Shown here: in pieces, positions 1 through 10,360 of the stretch
Layout of the letters: each line of letters starts with the position of its first letter
Position numbering within the stretch: the stretch's first letter is position 1
Source: Bolinopsis microptera
Lineage: Eukaryota; Ctenophora; Tentaculata; Lobata; Bolinopsidae
Direction: 5' to 3'
DNA length: 60,000 nt
Assembly: GCF_026151205.1 (NCBI RefSeq)
Contig: NC_087080.1
Span: forward strand, 6,119,096 to 6,179,095
Made by a program: the position numbers and the translations under genes
Notes under the pieces: model-generated
Seen by the model: the letters and a program-made list of their open reading frames with translations, nothing else
Told to the model about the DNA's origin: nothing
Database searches by the model: none

Positions 1-36
1 GACTTCTTTCTTTTGTGTAAATCTATTTCAGCTCAC

Positions 37-1056
37 CTGATGAGATTTTTCCATTTCCGCGAGGATTTTGTGTGCAGTGTTAGGAACTTTGGAAATGAAG
101 ACAGGAAATCCAATGTAATTTCTAGCCCAGTACCTGATTGAAAAATGTTTCACATAATTACTTTATGTATATATATACTTGTTTATTGATGACGTACAGT
201 GTGCGCTCGTCTGGATTAGTATATCCAAAATATACTTTGGATTTATTACAACATTGCTAAAGTTATCAGAAAGTAATCATATCTGGTTTGCGTGTGATGC
301 CATGCAGTGTCCTTATCATATACTATCGCTTTAAGAGTCATATTTAAATTTAGCAAAATCGATAAAGGAGTCCTTAACGTCTAATCAGCAAGTAAACAAT
401 GAATAATGATTATCAAATATCATTTCGAAGAGATAAGTATAAAAGGCAGAACATATTAAAGTGAAATTAGAAATGAAGCTAACGCAGATCTGTTCTCGAC
501 CCATTGTCCGCAACAAATTTCTTTGCGCAATTGCACCTAAATCTACATTCTACAACCCTTAAAATCTGTACTGCAAAGTAACAAGACTGATAGTAAGTTA
601 GTTACCTACGTCTAGCCTGTGAGTCTGTCATGAACTCCATATGCTGAATGGGTCTGTGTTTAGTTCGATCGTACAGTCCCACTCCCTCGCTCCTGTAGTC
701 TGGTATTCCTGAGATCATATGGACTGAGTCACCACCCAATATTCATGTCGGACATTATGTGTAACATATTTCTTGTTTAACAATTTTAAAATCCCTAAAA
801 TACTGCCGACAAAAATTCTCTATCTATAGCTGTTAACAGTAAAATAATTAGCGAAGATGAAGAGAAATTGAGAAGATTCACGCAACTGATGGTGTAAAGA
901 AACACACTACCTGATTCAGTGGAGAGTCCAGCTCCAGTTAACACCAACAATCTCCTGGCTGATAGTATAAACTCTTCCAAAGCTCTATATTGTGACTCCA
1001 ACAAAGCTGCATGTTTGGGAACACAGTGCTGCATCGTCTCTAGATCATCTACTTCT
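37..1056 (-). CDS. SIRT4: SIRT4-type sirtuin, first coding exons (partial)
   Basis: Three exons of a class II mitochondrial sirtuin (NAD-dependent lipoamidase, deacylase or ADP-ribosyltransferase) are read on the minus strand: about 1056-911, 708-606 and 133-37. They join in phase. The first contains LLVLTGAGLSTESG and the second starts GIPDYRSEGVGLYDR; together these form the NAD-binding motif GAG-x-S-TESGIPDYRS of sirtuins. HRPIQH and then YWARNYIGFPVF follow, as expected for SIRT4 rather than other sirtuins. Donors GTAGTG, GTAAC and GTGAGC and matching AG acceptors support the exon ends. The Cys4 zinc site and the catalytic His lie beyond the left edge. The 5' border near 1056 is uncertain; an in-frame stop just upstream implies an acceptor there, so the true start and mitochondrial presequence sit in another exon that I did not find. 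Confidence 0.9.
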
Positions 1057-1380
1057 CAGCTTATCTTAGGATTCGATTGTAACATATCATTTTTAAGCTA
1101 AGTCAGATTTACAAAAAAGCTTCGGTAAACATTGGATCACCTTGTGTTATTGTCCATTGTCCTTGAACGAAGGGAGAAATAATGCATTGAGGTATCGATG
1201 GAGAAAAAAACCTTTTAAAATTTTATGTTCCGAGATAGGAATCTTTAGTTATTCATGTCAAACAATAATACCAGCCTTATAATAATTGATCAGTAAAAAT
1301 AAAAGTTCATGTAATGGAAAAAGGTTAAAACTTTAATTCCATTTTTTACTGAAATATTTTTTACAAAACAACGGGCTATA
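1057..1380. other. gap: no gene recognised
   Basis: AT-rich sequence between the SIRT4 exon and the zinc-finger cluster. It probably holds the SIRT4 promoter or a first exon with the mitochondrial presequence, but I could not pick one out. Confidence 0.4.
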
Positions 1381-1650
1381 CACTTACAGTGAGTCTAAAA
1401 TAGCCCAAATCTGACTTACATAATATGTTAACAATCCCTTTCAGACTATAAACATCATTAACATCTGGAAGATTTCTAACCAGAGAGAAATATTTTGTTT
1501 TAAAGCTTAAATCCATTTGAACTGCAAGATAGTAATATGAGCACACTGAATATTAAGAGGGTTACCTGCAATTGTTTAGTCTCATATTATGTATTGTAGC
1601 ATCAGCTGCTTGTATTGAAATATTGAGATACTGATAATATTTGAATCATT
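1381..1650. repeat. zinc-finger 3' flank, copy 1 (shortened)
   Basis: Shares a long, nearly identical stretch with 2432-2860 and 4070-4473 (motifs such as GAGTCTAAAATAGCCC and CATCTGGAAGATTTCTAACC). This copy lacks the left part found in the other two. In the neighbouring zinc-finger gene the coding frame runs into this flank. Confidence 0.85.
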
Positions 1651-2217
1651 TTTCACAAATGGTTTACTGGTAATTGCACTAGCTCTACGTCTATGTCTAG
1701 TAAGATTACTTACTTCTCTTGTAGCAAATGAACACACAGAACATTTAAAGGGTTTCTCTCCAGAGTGAATTCTCATATGTCTAGTAAGGTCACTAGTTCT
1801 ACTTGTAGCATATGAACACTCTGAACATTTGAAGGGTTTCACTGACAAACTCACACTAGGAGACAGAACTAACGTTTTCTGAGGTTCTACTCCCGTCAAG
1901 TTATCTGCATTATCAAGGATTTCAGGTACTTCTGGGCTGCTGTGATCATGGTGCTGTTTAACATGTTCTATTAACTGAGCGTCTGAGTAAACATGTTCAG
2001 TACAAACTGGACACATGAAAACAGATAGTTTATCTGATTCAGATTTTATTTCTTCTTTTATGGAACAATTTGATACTGATTTATGTTCTTTGATGTGCTC
2101 AACAAAGAAGTCTTCTGAAAAGAAATGTGCTCCGCACATTGGGCAGAGGAAACTGTTGTATTTCTCTGAGATCTCCACTTGTTCTGATTTGATCTCTTGT
2201 TTAAAATCTTTAGACAT
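1582..2217 (-). CDS. C2H2 zinc-finger protein, shortened tandem copy
   Basis: Encodes 211 residues from an ATG at 2217, probably a DNA-binding transcription factor. The N-terminus (MSKDFKQEIKSEQVEIS) carries two I-K-x-E-type sumoylation-like motifs, followed by two widely spaced fingers (FLCPMCGAHFF... and FMCPVCTEHVY...). After a linker come one intact finger (FKCSECSYATSRTSDLTRHMRIH split over a canonical HSGEKP linker) and one finger that loses its last His (NLTRHRRRAS). The reading frame then continues about 30 residues into what is non-coding flank in the sister copies, so the array looks truncated by deletion. The N-terminal half is almost identical to the gene at 2860-3831, so duplication was recent. 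Whether it is still functional is unclear. Confidence 0.8.
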   Translation of the reverse strand: MSKDFKQEIKSEQVEISEKYNSFLCPMCGAHFFSEDFFVEHIKEHKSVSNCSIKEEIKSESDKLSVFMCPVCTEHVYSDAQLIEHVKQHHDHSSPEVPEILDNADNLTGVEPQKTLVLSPSVSLSVKPFKCSECSYATSRTSDLTRHMRIHSGEKPFKCSVCSFATREVSNLTRHRRRASAITSKPFVKNDSNIISISIFQYKQLMLQYII

Positions 2218-2431
2218 TCTAGGATATCAAAATATTAGATATTAATAATAATATCATATAAATTACAAAAATTATTGTAAATTGATACAACTAAATTCAA
2301 ATAAAATAAATGGATGAATTAATTCTCAACACACCAATACGAATTATCTCATCTAAAATAAAACACTTGCAATTATGAATAAAAATAATGCTTTAGAAAC
2401 TACCGTCAATCTATTTGTAATTGTGTTGATA

Positions 2432-2860
2432 TAATTATTGCTTTTCACCAGAATGAATCTTCAGACATTTTAAAACATCATAATACCATTGCAACAGCAT
2501 ATTATGAGCAAAGATAGCATTTTTATAACTTATCTTCTAGCAAGTCCCCATTTTGAAATTTCTATGCTAAGGCTGTCTGCAAAGTGGCTTACAGTGGGGG
2601 AAGAGTCTAAAATAGCCCAAATCTGACTCACATATGTTAACAATCCCTTTCAGACTATAAACATCATTAACATCTGGAAGATTTCTAACCAGAGAGAAAT
2701 ATTTTATTTAAAGCTTAAATCCATTTGAACTGCAAGATATTAATATGAGCACACTGAATATTAGAAGGTTTACCTGCGATTGTTTAGTCTCATATTATGT
2801 ATTGTAGCATCACCTGCTTGTATTGAAATCTTGAGTTACTGCTAATATTTGAATAATTTT
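2432..2860. repeat. zinc-finger 3' flank, copy 2
   Basis: Second copy of the duplicated flank, immediately downstream (on the minus strand) of the longer zinc-finger gene. The distance to copy 3 gives a tandem unit of about 1.64 kb. A conserved GCAGGTAA in every copy could be a splice donor. Confidence 0.85.
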
Positions 2861-3831
2861 TAGCAAGAGTGAATTTTCAAATGTCTAGTAAGATTACCTG
2901 CTCTACTTGTAGCATATGAACACTCTGAACATTTAAAGGGTGTCTTTCCAGAGTGAATTCTCATGTGTTTAGTAAGATTGCCTGCTTGTCCTGCAACATA
3001 TAAACACTCTGAACATTTAAAGCGTTTCTCTCCAGAGTGAATTCTCGTTATATGTTTAGTGAGATTACCTGCTTGTCCTACAGCATATGAACACTCTGAA
3101 CATTTAAATGGTTTCTCTCCAGAGTGAATTCTCATATGTCTAGTGAGATTACCTGCTCTTCTTGCAGCATACGAACACTCTAAACATTTAAAGGGTTTCT
3201 CTCCAGAGTGAATTCTCTTTATATGTTTAGTGAGATTACCTGCTTCTCTTGCAGCAAATGAACACACAGAACATTTAAAAGGTTTCTCTTCAGAGTGAAT
3301 TCTCATATGTCTAGTAAGATGACCTGCTTGTCTGAAAGCCAAAAAACACACAGAACATTTAAAGGGTTTCTCTCCAGAGTGAATTCTCATATGTTGAGTG
3401 AGATTACCTGCTTGTCCTGCAGCATATGAACACTCTGAACAATTAAAAGGTTTCACTGACAAACTCTCACTAGGAGACAGAACTAACGTTTTCTGAGGTT
3501 CTAGTCCCGTCAAGTTATCTGCATTATCAAGGTTTTCAGGTACTTCTTGGCTGCTGTGATCATGGTGCTGTTTAACATGTTCTATTAACTGAGCGTCTGA
3601 GTAAACATGTTCAGCACAAACTGGACACATGAAAACAGACGGATTATCTGATTCAGATTTTATTTCTTTTTTGATGGAACAATTTGATACTGATTTATGT
3701 TCTTTGATGTGCTCAACAAAGAAGTCTTCTGAAAAGAAATGTGCTCCGCACATTTTGCAAAGGAAACCGTTGGAGTTATCTGAGATCTCCACTTGTTCTG
3801 ATTTGATCTCTTGTTTTAAATCTTTAGACAT
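2860..3831 (-). CDS. C2H2 zinc-finger protein with seven near-identical fingers
   Basis: Encodes 323 residues from an ATG at 3831. Two spaced N-terminal fingers are followed by seven C2H2 fingers joined by HSGEKPF-type linkers, the arrangement of sequence-specific nuclear DNA-binding proteins. Six of the seven DNA-reading helices share AGNLT: QAGNLTQ, QAGHLTR, EAGNLTK, RAGNLTR, QAGNLTK, QAGNLTK, RAGNLTR. Two linkers carry one extra residue (HIKRIH, HITRIH). The fingers are nearly copies of each other, which points to recent homogenisation or expansion. By the usual recognition code, Q at -1 with N at 3 reads GAA-like triplets, H at 3 reads GGA and R at -1 reads GAG, so the expected target is purine-rich. 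There is no KRAB, BTB or SCAN domain. It is a tandem neighbour of the gene at 1582-2217. Confidence 0.88.
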   Translation of the reverse strand: MSKDLKQEIKSEQVEISDNSNGFLCKMCGAHFFSEDFFVEHIKEHKSVSNCSIKKEIKSESDNPSVFMCPVCAEHVYSDAQLIEHVKQHHDHSSQEVPENLDNADNLTGLEPQKTLVLSPSESLSVKPFNCSECSYAAGQAGNLTQHMRIHSGEKPFKCSVCFLAFRQAGHLTRHMRIHSEEKPFKCSVCSFAAREAGNLTKHIKRIHSGEKPFKCLECSYAARRAGNLTRHMRIHSGEKPFKCSECSYAVGQAGNLTKHITRIHSGEKRFKCSECLYVAGQAGNLTKHMRIHSGKTPFKCSECSYATSRAGNLTRHLKIHSC

Positions 3832-4069
3832 TCTAGGATATCAAAATATTAGATAAATAATAATATCAAAAGAATTACATAAATTATTGTAAATTCGATC
3901 TTCGAGAAATGTTGCATTCATACCGTGATACAAAGAAATTTAAATAAAAGAAATGGATGAATTAATTCTCAACACTCCATCACAATTTATCTCATCTAAA
4001 ATAAAACACTTGCAATATGAATAAAAATGATCCTTTAGAAACTAACTAGAATATATTTGTGATGATATA

Positions 4070-4473
4070 ACTATTGCTTTTCACCAGAATGAATCTTCAG
4101 ACATTTTAAAACATCATAATACCATTGCAACAGCATATTGTGAGCAAAGATAGCATGTTTATAACTTATCTTCTAGCAAGTCCCCATTTTGAAACTTCTA
4201 TGCTAAGGCTGTCTGCAAAGTGGCTTACAGTGGGGGAGGAGTCTAAAACAGCCCAAATCTGACTTACATAATATGTTAACAATCCATTTCAGACTATAAA
4301 CATCATTAACATCTGGAAGATTTCTAACCAGAGAGAAATATTTTGTTTTAAAGATTATCCATAATTAAACTGCAAGATAGTTAGTTATATGAGCACACTG
4401 AATATTAGGAGTGTTACCTGCGATTGTTTAGTCTCATATTATGTATTGTAGCATCACCTGCTTGTATTGAAAT
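4070..4473. repeat. zinc-finger 3' flank, copy 3 without a finger gene
   Basis: Third copy of the flank (starts near TTTTCACCAGAATGAATC). No zinc-finger gene lies upstream of it; the MATE-like gene begins about 200 bases away. A third tandem copy was probably lost or never complete. Confidence 0.8.
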
Positions 4474-4671
4474 TTCTATACGTTATGCGTGCATTTGGCT
4501 CTTATTAAGAAGTTTATATCTTTGCACAAAAGTTTTCAGATAACGTGTAAAAAACTCACTCTAAAAAAGTTTTAAAATGATATCTTGATAATTCTGACAT
4601 TTAAAAAATATGGCACATTTCTGCAATAGAAAAAGAAACATTCATATTCAAATCAAATCAATTAAAATATA

Positions 4672-6971
4672 TCACTGTCTTTCCTCATCAGGTTTGGGGA
4701 CTTCATCCAACGTCAACATCATATATTTGAGAAGAATAATGGACACTATGCTACCCAGGATCATGTTAGCTGAGAAGATACCAGCTGTAATTTCAAGGGT
4801 AGCTGGAACAATGTCGAATATTACCAGGACGAAGAGGAATACCATGAACACGCTTGCAGTGGAGGAGGAAATACACAGATACTGGATCTGGGAGTGGTGT
4901 TTACAGTTAGTGGTACTGGTTACTTTCTTTTTAGATGCAATTACTGTATCTATGATTGGATAGAGTCTACGACTACAGCTTATGAAAACCGCGATAAACT
5001 ACAAGGTATGCCGTTAGTACTTAAAGTATTTCATATAATATAATCGTTATTTTAATTTATGATAACATCAGGTAAGAAAAAGGTTTAACTTCACCTTTCC
5101 CTTAGCGTAGAAGATGGATCTGTTGAGATGACTGACAATAAAGAACAAGTACCCCACCATCATTTGGAACACCAGTCTGGTAATCACGCCAGGTTTTCTG
5201 TCTCCAGCATTCAGCACCGTCTCTATAAAACCATACCAGCCTGGAGTAGTCACTCCCCAGACAACAACGATACCCACAGTAATGCAGCAGTAAGCAGGGA
5301 TGATGACCTTGAACCCCTCCGTAGGATGGTTAGTAGCAACATCTTGTCTGAGGAGCTCTGACAGAGATAGAACAGGCAGTAACAACCAGCCCCAGATAAA
5401 GTTGTTAGCAATCCAGTACACGTCTTGTTCGTGAAGCAAGTTCATTCCTCGTAGCACGACAAGCAGGTACACAAAGTTCCGAACAAAAGACTCGAATCCT
5501 GAGTAGAGTCCTTGGCGAGTCCAGAGCTTGAGCCAGGTAAAATCACCTCTTTCTAGAGTGAACAGCTGGGTTATTGGGACCTCCAGGGATATGCTGGTCA
5601 GCAGAAAGGTGGCTAGTGAGGAAACAAACTGTTGTATTATTGAGGAGTAGGCTACCCCTTCTGATCCCAACTTTAGGGAGATGCTCAGATTCCTGAAAAT
5701 ACACTTTTTAATCAATCTGTCACAGAATTAGAATTTTTAGTTAGTTTAATTAGTGTCAATCAACATGAGCAAAAAATAAGTTTCTTCTGTCTGCAAGGTT
5801 TCAAACTCCTTCATTATCACTTCCTCAATAAAATATTTTGTTTATTAAACTAGATTAACTTAACGTTAAGAAATGATTTTTGTAGCTATCTTACTTACGA
5901 AAAGAAGAATGTATCGGAGAGAATAGCACAGAAAAGTTGAACGAACAGTATTGCATTGAGATACAAACTTTTCCCTTTGATGAGCAGTACAATACCATAC
6001 AGCTTGACAATTCCCTTCAGAAACACGCCTACTAACTCCAGCCTAATATATTTAGCAGTCTCTGGTCCTAGCTTGTGGTTAATCCCCATGACATCGATAA
6101 GTTGAGGTGTGAAGATGGCGATGACACTGCAAAACAAGATGTAAAACAGAAGACACACGTAGAACCCACTTCTAACTTTCGGTACCAACTGACTGTCATT
6201 CTCTGCTGCAGCAACCTTTCCAAAACAGTGGTACAGAGGCATCAACAAGGCCTCCTCTATGATCTCCATGATGACAGTGACCCACATCATTTGAGAGATC
6301 ACATTAATAACAGTCTCGTCTGGAATGGAGCCAAGAATGTATACCCTGCACGATGTGTATATTGTTGGAACAAGAAGTTTGCCAAGTAGCGTCAGGAACA
6401 GAGGCACTCGGAAACGTTTGAATGAGGTAGTGGTGATGGAAAGCTTGGTTGAAAGTTGGATTTTCAGAGCTTCCATGGTATAGGTACTATTTGTGCCCGA
6501 ATTCAGCTGCAGAACATACGTAACAGATACAAATAATACTCAAATAACATGACCACATGATGCACATGACAACGATTTACTGTTTCTAGGTTGAAATTTG
6601 AGCTTGAAAATCGTGATACTATTCCTGAGTCTGATTACTAATTACTTTATTACTGCATTAGGCTGTGGACATTCAAAACGAGCAAAACTTAGAGTATGCT
6701 ATCATATCAGTAGGAAGTGACATCACCAAATTAACCCCATTCAAACCCGTCAATTTTTAGCCAATCCTGGTTACAACTTGAATAAAGCCATAAAAAGAAT
6801 GGATGGATTTTAAAGGAAGGAGGAAATTATTCAGCTATTTTAACCTAAATTCATGATTTTCCATTCATACACACGTATTCCCTCCCAACATGTTTTTTTT
6901 TCTGTGAATTTATAAAGTATACTCACATGATGATAACCAGAATCCCGGGGTAGCAGAGGAGTAATATCCAT
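4672..6971 (-). CDS. multi-pass membrane protein, MATE/MOP-like (tentative)
   Basis: Four exons on the minus strand (6971-6927, 6506-5899, 5692-5095, 4998-4672) join in phase into 525 residues. The first exon reads MDITPLLPRDSGYHH and ends at a GTGAGT donor; its TPLL resembles an acidic-dileucine sorting signal. The next exon continues LNSGTNSTYTMEALK. The protein then has about a dozen hydrophobic stretches, for example FRVPLFLTLLGKLL, FLFVLVIFDIVPA and a last one ending MILGSIVSIILLKYMM, with short loops and a charged C-terminal tail ending PDEERQ. Length and repeat-like topology fit the MATE family of cation or drug antiporters, but I recognise no diagnostic motif; other MOP-superfamily carriers are possible. 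An internal ATG at 6476 has a good context (ACCATGG) and could be an alternative start. Exon structure is more certain than family. Confidence 0.75.
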
Positions 6972-7175
6972 TATTGCACTAGATCTGCTCTGTCCAGAAT
7001 CAGCATGAAGCACTTTCCTAACACAGTACCTGTATCAATTAGAAATTTGTTTCCAGATAACATACCCACGCATGGTTCAAATCATGAGAACAGTAGCGAA
7101 TGGCTAGATACGTACAATAACCGATGTTTCAAAGCATCCATCTTTTTAAAGGACCTTTACTAGCTCTAACAGACA

Positions 7176-7269
7176 CCAACAAGAACATCACGTCCCTACC
7201 TAGCTTATTTTCAATAAATATAAATATTTATTGAAAATAAGCTAGGTAGGGACGTGATGTTCTTGTTGG
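7176..7269. repeat. 94-bp near-perfect palindrome
   Basis: Two 46-base arms, each the exact reverse complement of the other, separated by only 2 bases (AA). The left arm begins CCAACAAGAACATCACG and the right arm ends in its complement. Confidence 0.95.
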
Positions 7270-7310
7270 TTTTGCGTTCGATTTGTAAATTTACAAATCG
7301 AACGCAAAAC
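7269..7310. repeat. 42-bp perfect palindrome
   Basis: GTTTTGCGTTCGATTTGTAAA is followed directly by its reverse complement with no spacer. It abuts the preceding 94-bp palindrome and shares its last G. Confidence 0.95.
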
Positions 7311-8762
7311 GCGTGCTTCTTGAGCAACAGTCAACACTAGCTAACTCAGAGGACAGCTGGCCAGCATTTCTGCTACACAACGTACCTGGTTTGAGGAAGT
7401 CCAATAGATGAGGGATGATTGAGTAATACAGCGACCAATAATCGCTAAATCATGACATCATATCATAACATAACATAACATAGGACGACAGCAAACACAC
7501 AATAAACGAGCAGTAATAAACAACGTTCGCTTAATGGACTGACATATTTCAGCATATTTTTCACTGCCAAAGCGCTGATAACAGCAAGCCTTACCCCACT
7601 CCGCGCGGCTTTTTAATGCACAAAATCTTAAAGATAATTCTCGCGATAAAATTTTCATCGTCACGCTTGAAAATTTCTAGAAATTAGAATAGCCGTATAT
7701 TATAACAAACTATAGCAAGCAGAATTAAAAGATAAAAGGTTCTGGGACTTAAGTGGTACAAATAAAATGAAAGGCATGCTGATGCTAATCATGCTTACGT
7801 ACTGTAATGTGTCGAGAGTTTTTTTTTTTTTTTTTTTTTTATTTTTACTATTTGACAAAATAATTGATCTTTTTAGTGTGAGTGTGATTTCAACTTTGAG
7901 TTTGAAAATATTTTGAAACGACTTTCGATATTATTGATTATTATATTATATTTAATAAACTGTCTCAAAGCCCTTAGAGGTGGCTCTATACGGGTCTTTA
8001 CAACAACAAGAGGAATCCTTGAGATATTATTCAACTTTAATAAATTATTATCATAAAGTATCCTTGTATCCTTGTATCCAGTGGATTGTATAATCAAAGA
8101 ATTTATAAAATACTCTCCTGGCCAAACAACTTACCAAATCAAATGCGGTATCATCTATCTTAGAAGCTGTATACTGATGTTTTCTTCTGGTCATAGACGG
8201 CATGTTTCGGTGTGGTTCTGAAAATCATTGATTTCTTAACAGAGAGGAGCCCTTAATTGAAATAGTGAACATATTTTCTATGAATTTTAATTCGAATAAA
8301 AATGTAATACATTTTAAAATGAAAGAATAAGATTGGCTCTGGAAAGCTTACCATTACGGATTGGAACTGTAGTAGCAGGAGAATGAGAACTCAATAGACT
8401 TGCTCAGCAGCATTTTACTGTGTACAATTTTAAAACATTTTTGCTAGTTTTGATTGCTGAATTGACAGCTTTTGCTAAAGAAAAGAAATAGCTAGTGATG
8501 TCATGAAATAGTGAAGAAAATTTAGAGAATGTAGACCTCTGTTTTTGTTAGAATCCTCAAATTCCCATAGTGTCAAATAATATTTGACTGAGTCGTAAAA
8601 CCGGGACTCTTTGGCATGGGAATGTGAAAAAACATGACTTTATGGCGGCAAAAATAGATCTAATTTCATATTTAATTAGGATGCCCGTGGTCACAAGGAG
8701 TGGTAACATCAACAAATATTTATCTTAACCTAAGATACAGCTGATGAAATATAACACTCACT
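7311..8762. other. gap: no gene recognised
   Basis: AT-rich intergenic sequence with a run of about 22 T at 7819-7840. No open frame here has recognisable domains, and I see no exon-like blocks. Confidence 0.5.
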
Positions 8763-8806
8763 GAACACAATGTAAGCGGACTAAACTTATTAGTCTCTTT
8801 GACAGT

Positions 8807-9091
8807 CAGTGGCGTAACGAAGGGTCCCACTGACCCCGCTATGCAGGGGGGGGGGCATCTTAGGAGACGACAAATTGTTGTTTGAGTGTGGGGCAATTAT
8901 GAAAAACTTAACTGCAGTACTAGCAAAACTGCGTGTTTTGCTCTAGAAACACATTTTTTAGAGATTTTGCCAGCATATCCTCTAAAATCACCTAATTTCT
9001 CTAATTTTAGTGAGAGGCACAAAAAGGGGAGGGGGCGACAATATGGGGGCGCTTTTTCGGTGGGGTGCCAACATGCAATGTTACGCCACTG
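8807..9091. mobile_element. hAT-type MITE inside the ligase pseudogene
   Basis: 285 bp with 12-bp inverted ends CAGTGGCGTAAC and GTTACGCCACTG. It is flanked by an 8-bp duplication (TTGACAGT at 8799-8806, ATGACAGT at 9092-9099, one mismatch), which is the hAT signature. It contains a G-run and no transposase. Removing it and one duplication restores a Ddl-like reading frame across the site. Confidence 0.88.
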
Positions 9092-9479
9092 ATGACAGTG
9101 GCTGTGCACTTTGAAAAGATGCTAGAGAGTTTTCCCACATCCACGCCATCTAGTAGAAATACATACAGATGGGCATGGGCAGTGGTGTCTGTACCAAAGT
9201 GATATGAAATGTTGTTTCAATCTGAATAGTACATTGGAGATAAGTGGAGACAAGACGCAGTTGATACCAGTCCAATATTCAATTCCACTATCATGTGGCT
9301 TTCCAACTGAGACGGGCCATTTGCCAGGCCTGTTTGAACTGGCAGACTTACTATACATGGGATATGGAGTTGAAGCAAGCAGCCTGTCTTTCAACAAAAT
9401 CACTTGCAAACTGTTGCTTGACAGCATTGGTATCCCAAATACTCCTTACACATTTCTGTTTAAGAACAATAACATAACA

Positions 9480-10360
9480 TTATAAATAAATAATGCCTCT
9501 CTGGGCATCTCAAAAAGAAATTCATAGAAAATGAACACTTTACGTTTATAAACCATATAATTACAAACTTTAAAAAATTCAACTTAATACCTTTGATATT
9601 AACCTTCTTCCTCTTAGCTACCAATGGATTCTCTTTCATATAACTTACATAACTATTCTATTAGACACAGACACATCTATCCTATCAAAGATGTCCTATG
9701 ACAGTTCCCAGTAGTGGCCAGGCTTATTTGCCTGATATCCATGAAGCCGAAAGGCATCTAATCCCCTCTTGAAACCAGTAACCGACTCACTAGCTTTCAC
9801 AAGTGGTGGTAGACTGTTCCAATATCGCAAGACCCTTTGAGCAAAGAAGTCAGTCTCATTTGTGGTAAATATGTGTGGCTTTGACTTAGCAGAGACAGTC
9901 CTACCAGCACGACCAAATAAATCGGACCCATAATCCACAAAGCCTTCCTGGATCTTGAACATCTCAATGAGATCCCCACGGACCCTACGTTAAAGCAAGG
10001 TTGTGAGCTTCAAGTTATCCAGTCTCTCTCTGTAGGTCATGAGGCCCAATCCATCGATCATACGGGTAAATGATCTCTGAACACCTTCCAATTCAAGGAT
10101 CAGTGACCAGTTACCATGCTTTGCCATCGGAGCCCATGCCTGCGAACAGTACTCTATATGAGGCTTTACCAGTGACTTATACAAGCCCAGCATAACGCTT
10201 GTTTCCTTCGATATAATATTTCTTGTAAGCCAGGCAATGGTACCATTAGCTTTAGCAATGCACTTTCTCACGTGATCATCAAATTTAAAAGCACTGTTAA
10301 AGACCACTCCAAGGTCTTTCTCTCTGTCAACCTCAAAGGCACACCACCGAACAGGTACTG
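9480..10360 (-). pseudogene. LINE reverse transcriptase 3' fragment
   Basis: On the minus strand the region encodes the C-terminal end of a non-LTR retrotransposon ORF2: DREKDLGVVFNS, KANGTIAWLTRNII, LYKSLVKPHIEYCSQAWAP, then RRVRGDLIEMFKI and RVLRYWNSLPPLVKAS, ending near 9696. One in-frame TAA (about 9994) replaces a codon between LTTLL and RRVRGD. The left border, the 3' end of the LINE, has a short ATAACATAAC/TAAATAAA tail. Style fits CR1/Jockey-like elements. It splits the ddl pseudogene; the borders are approximate. Confidence 0.82.
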
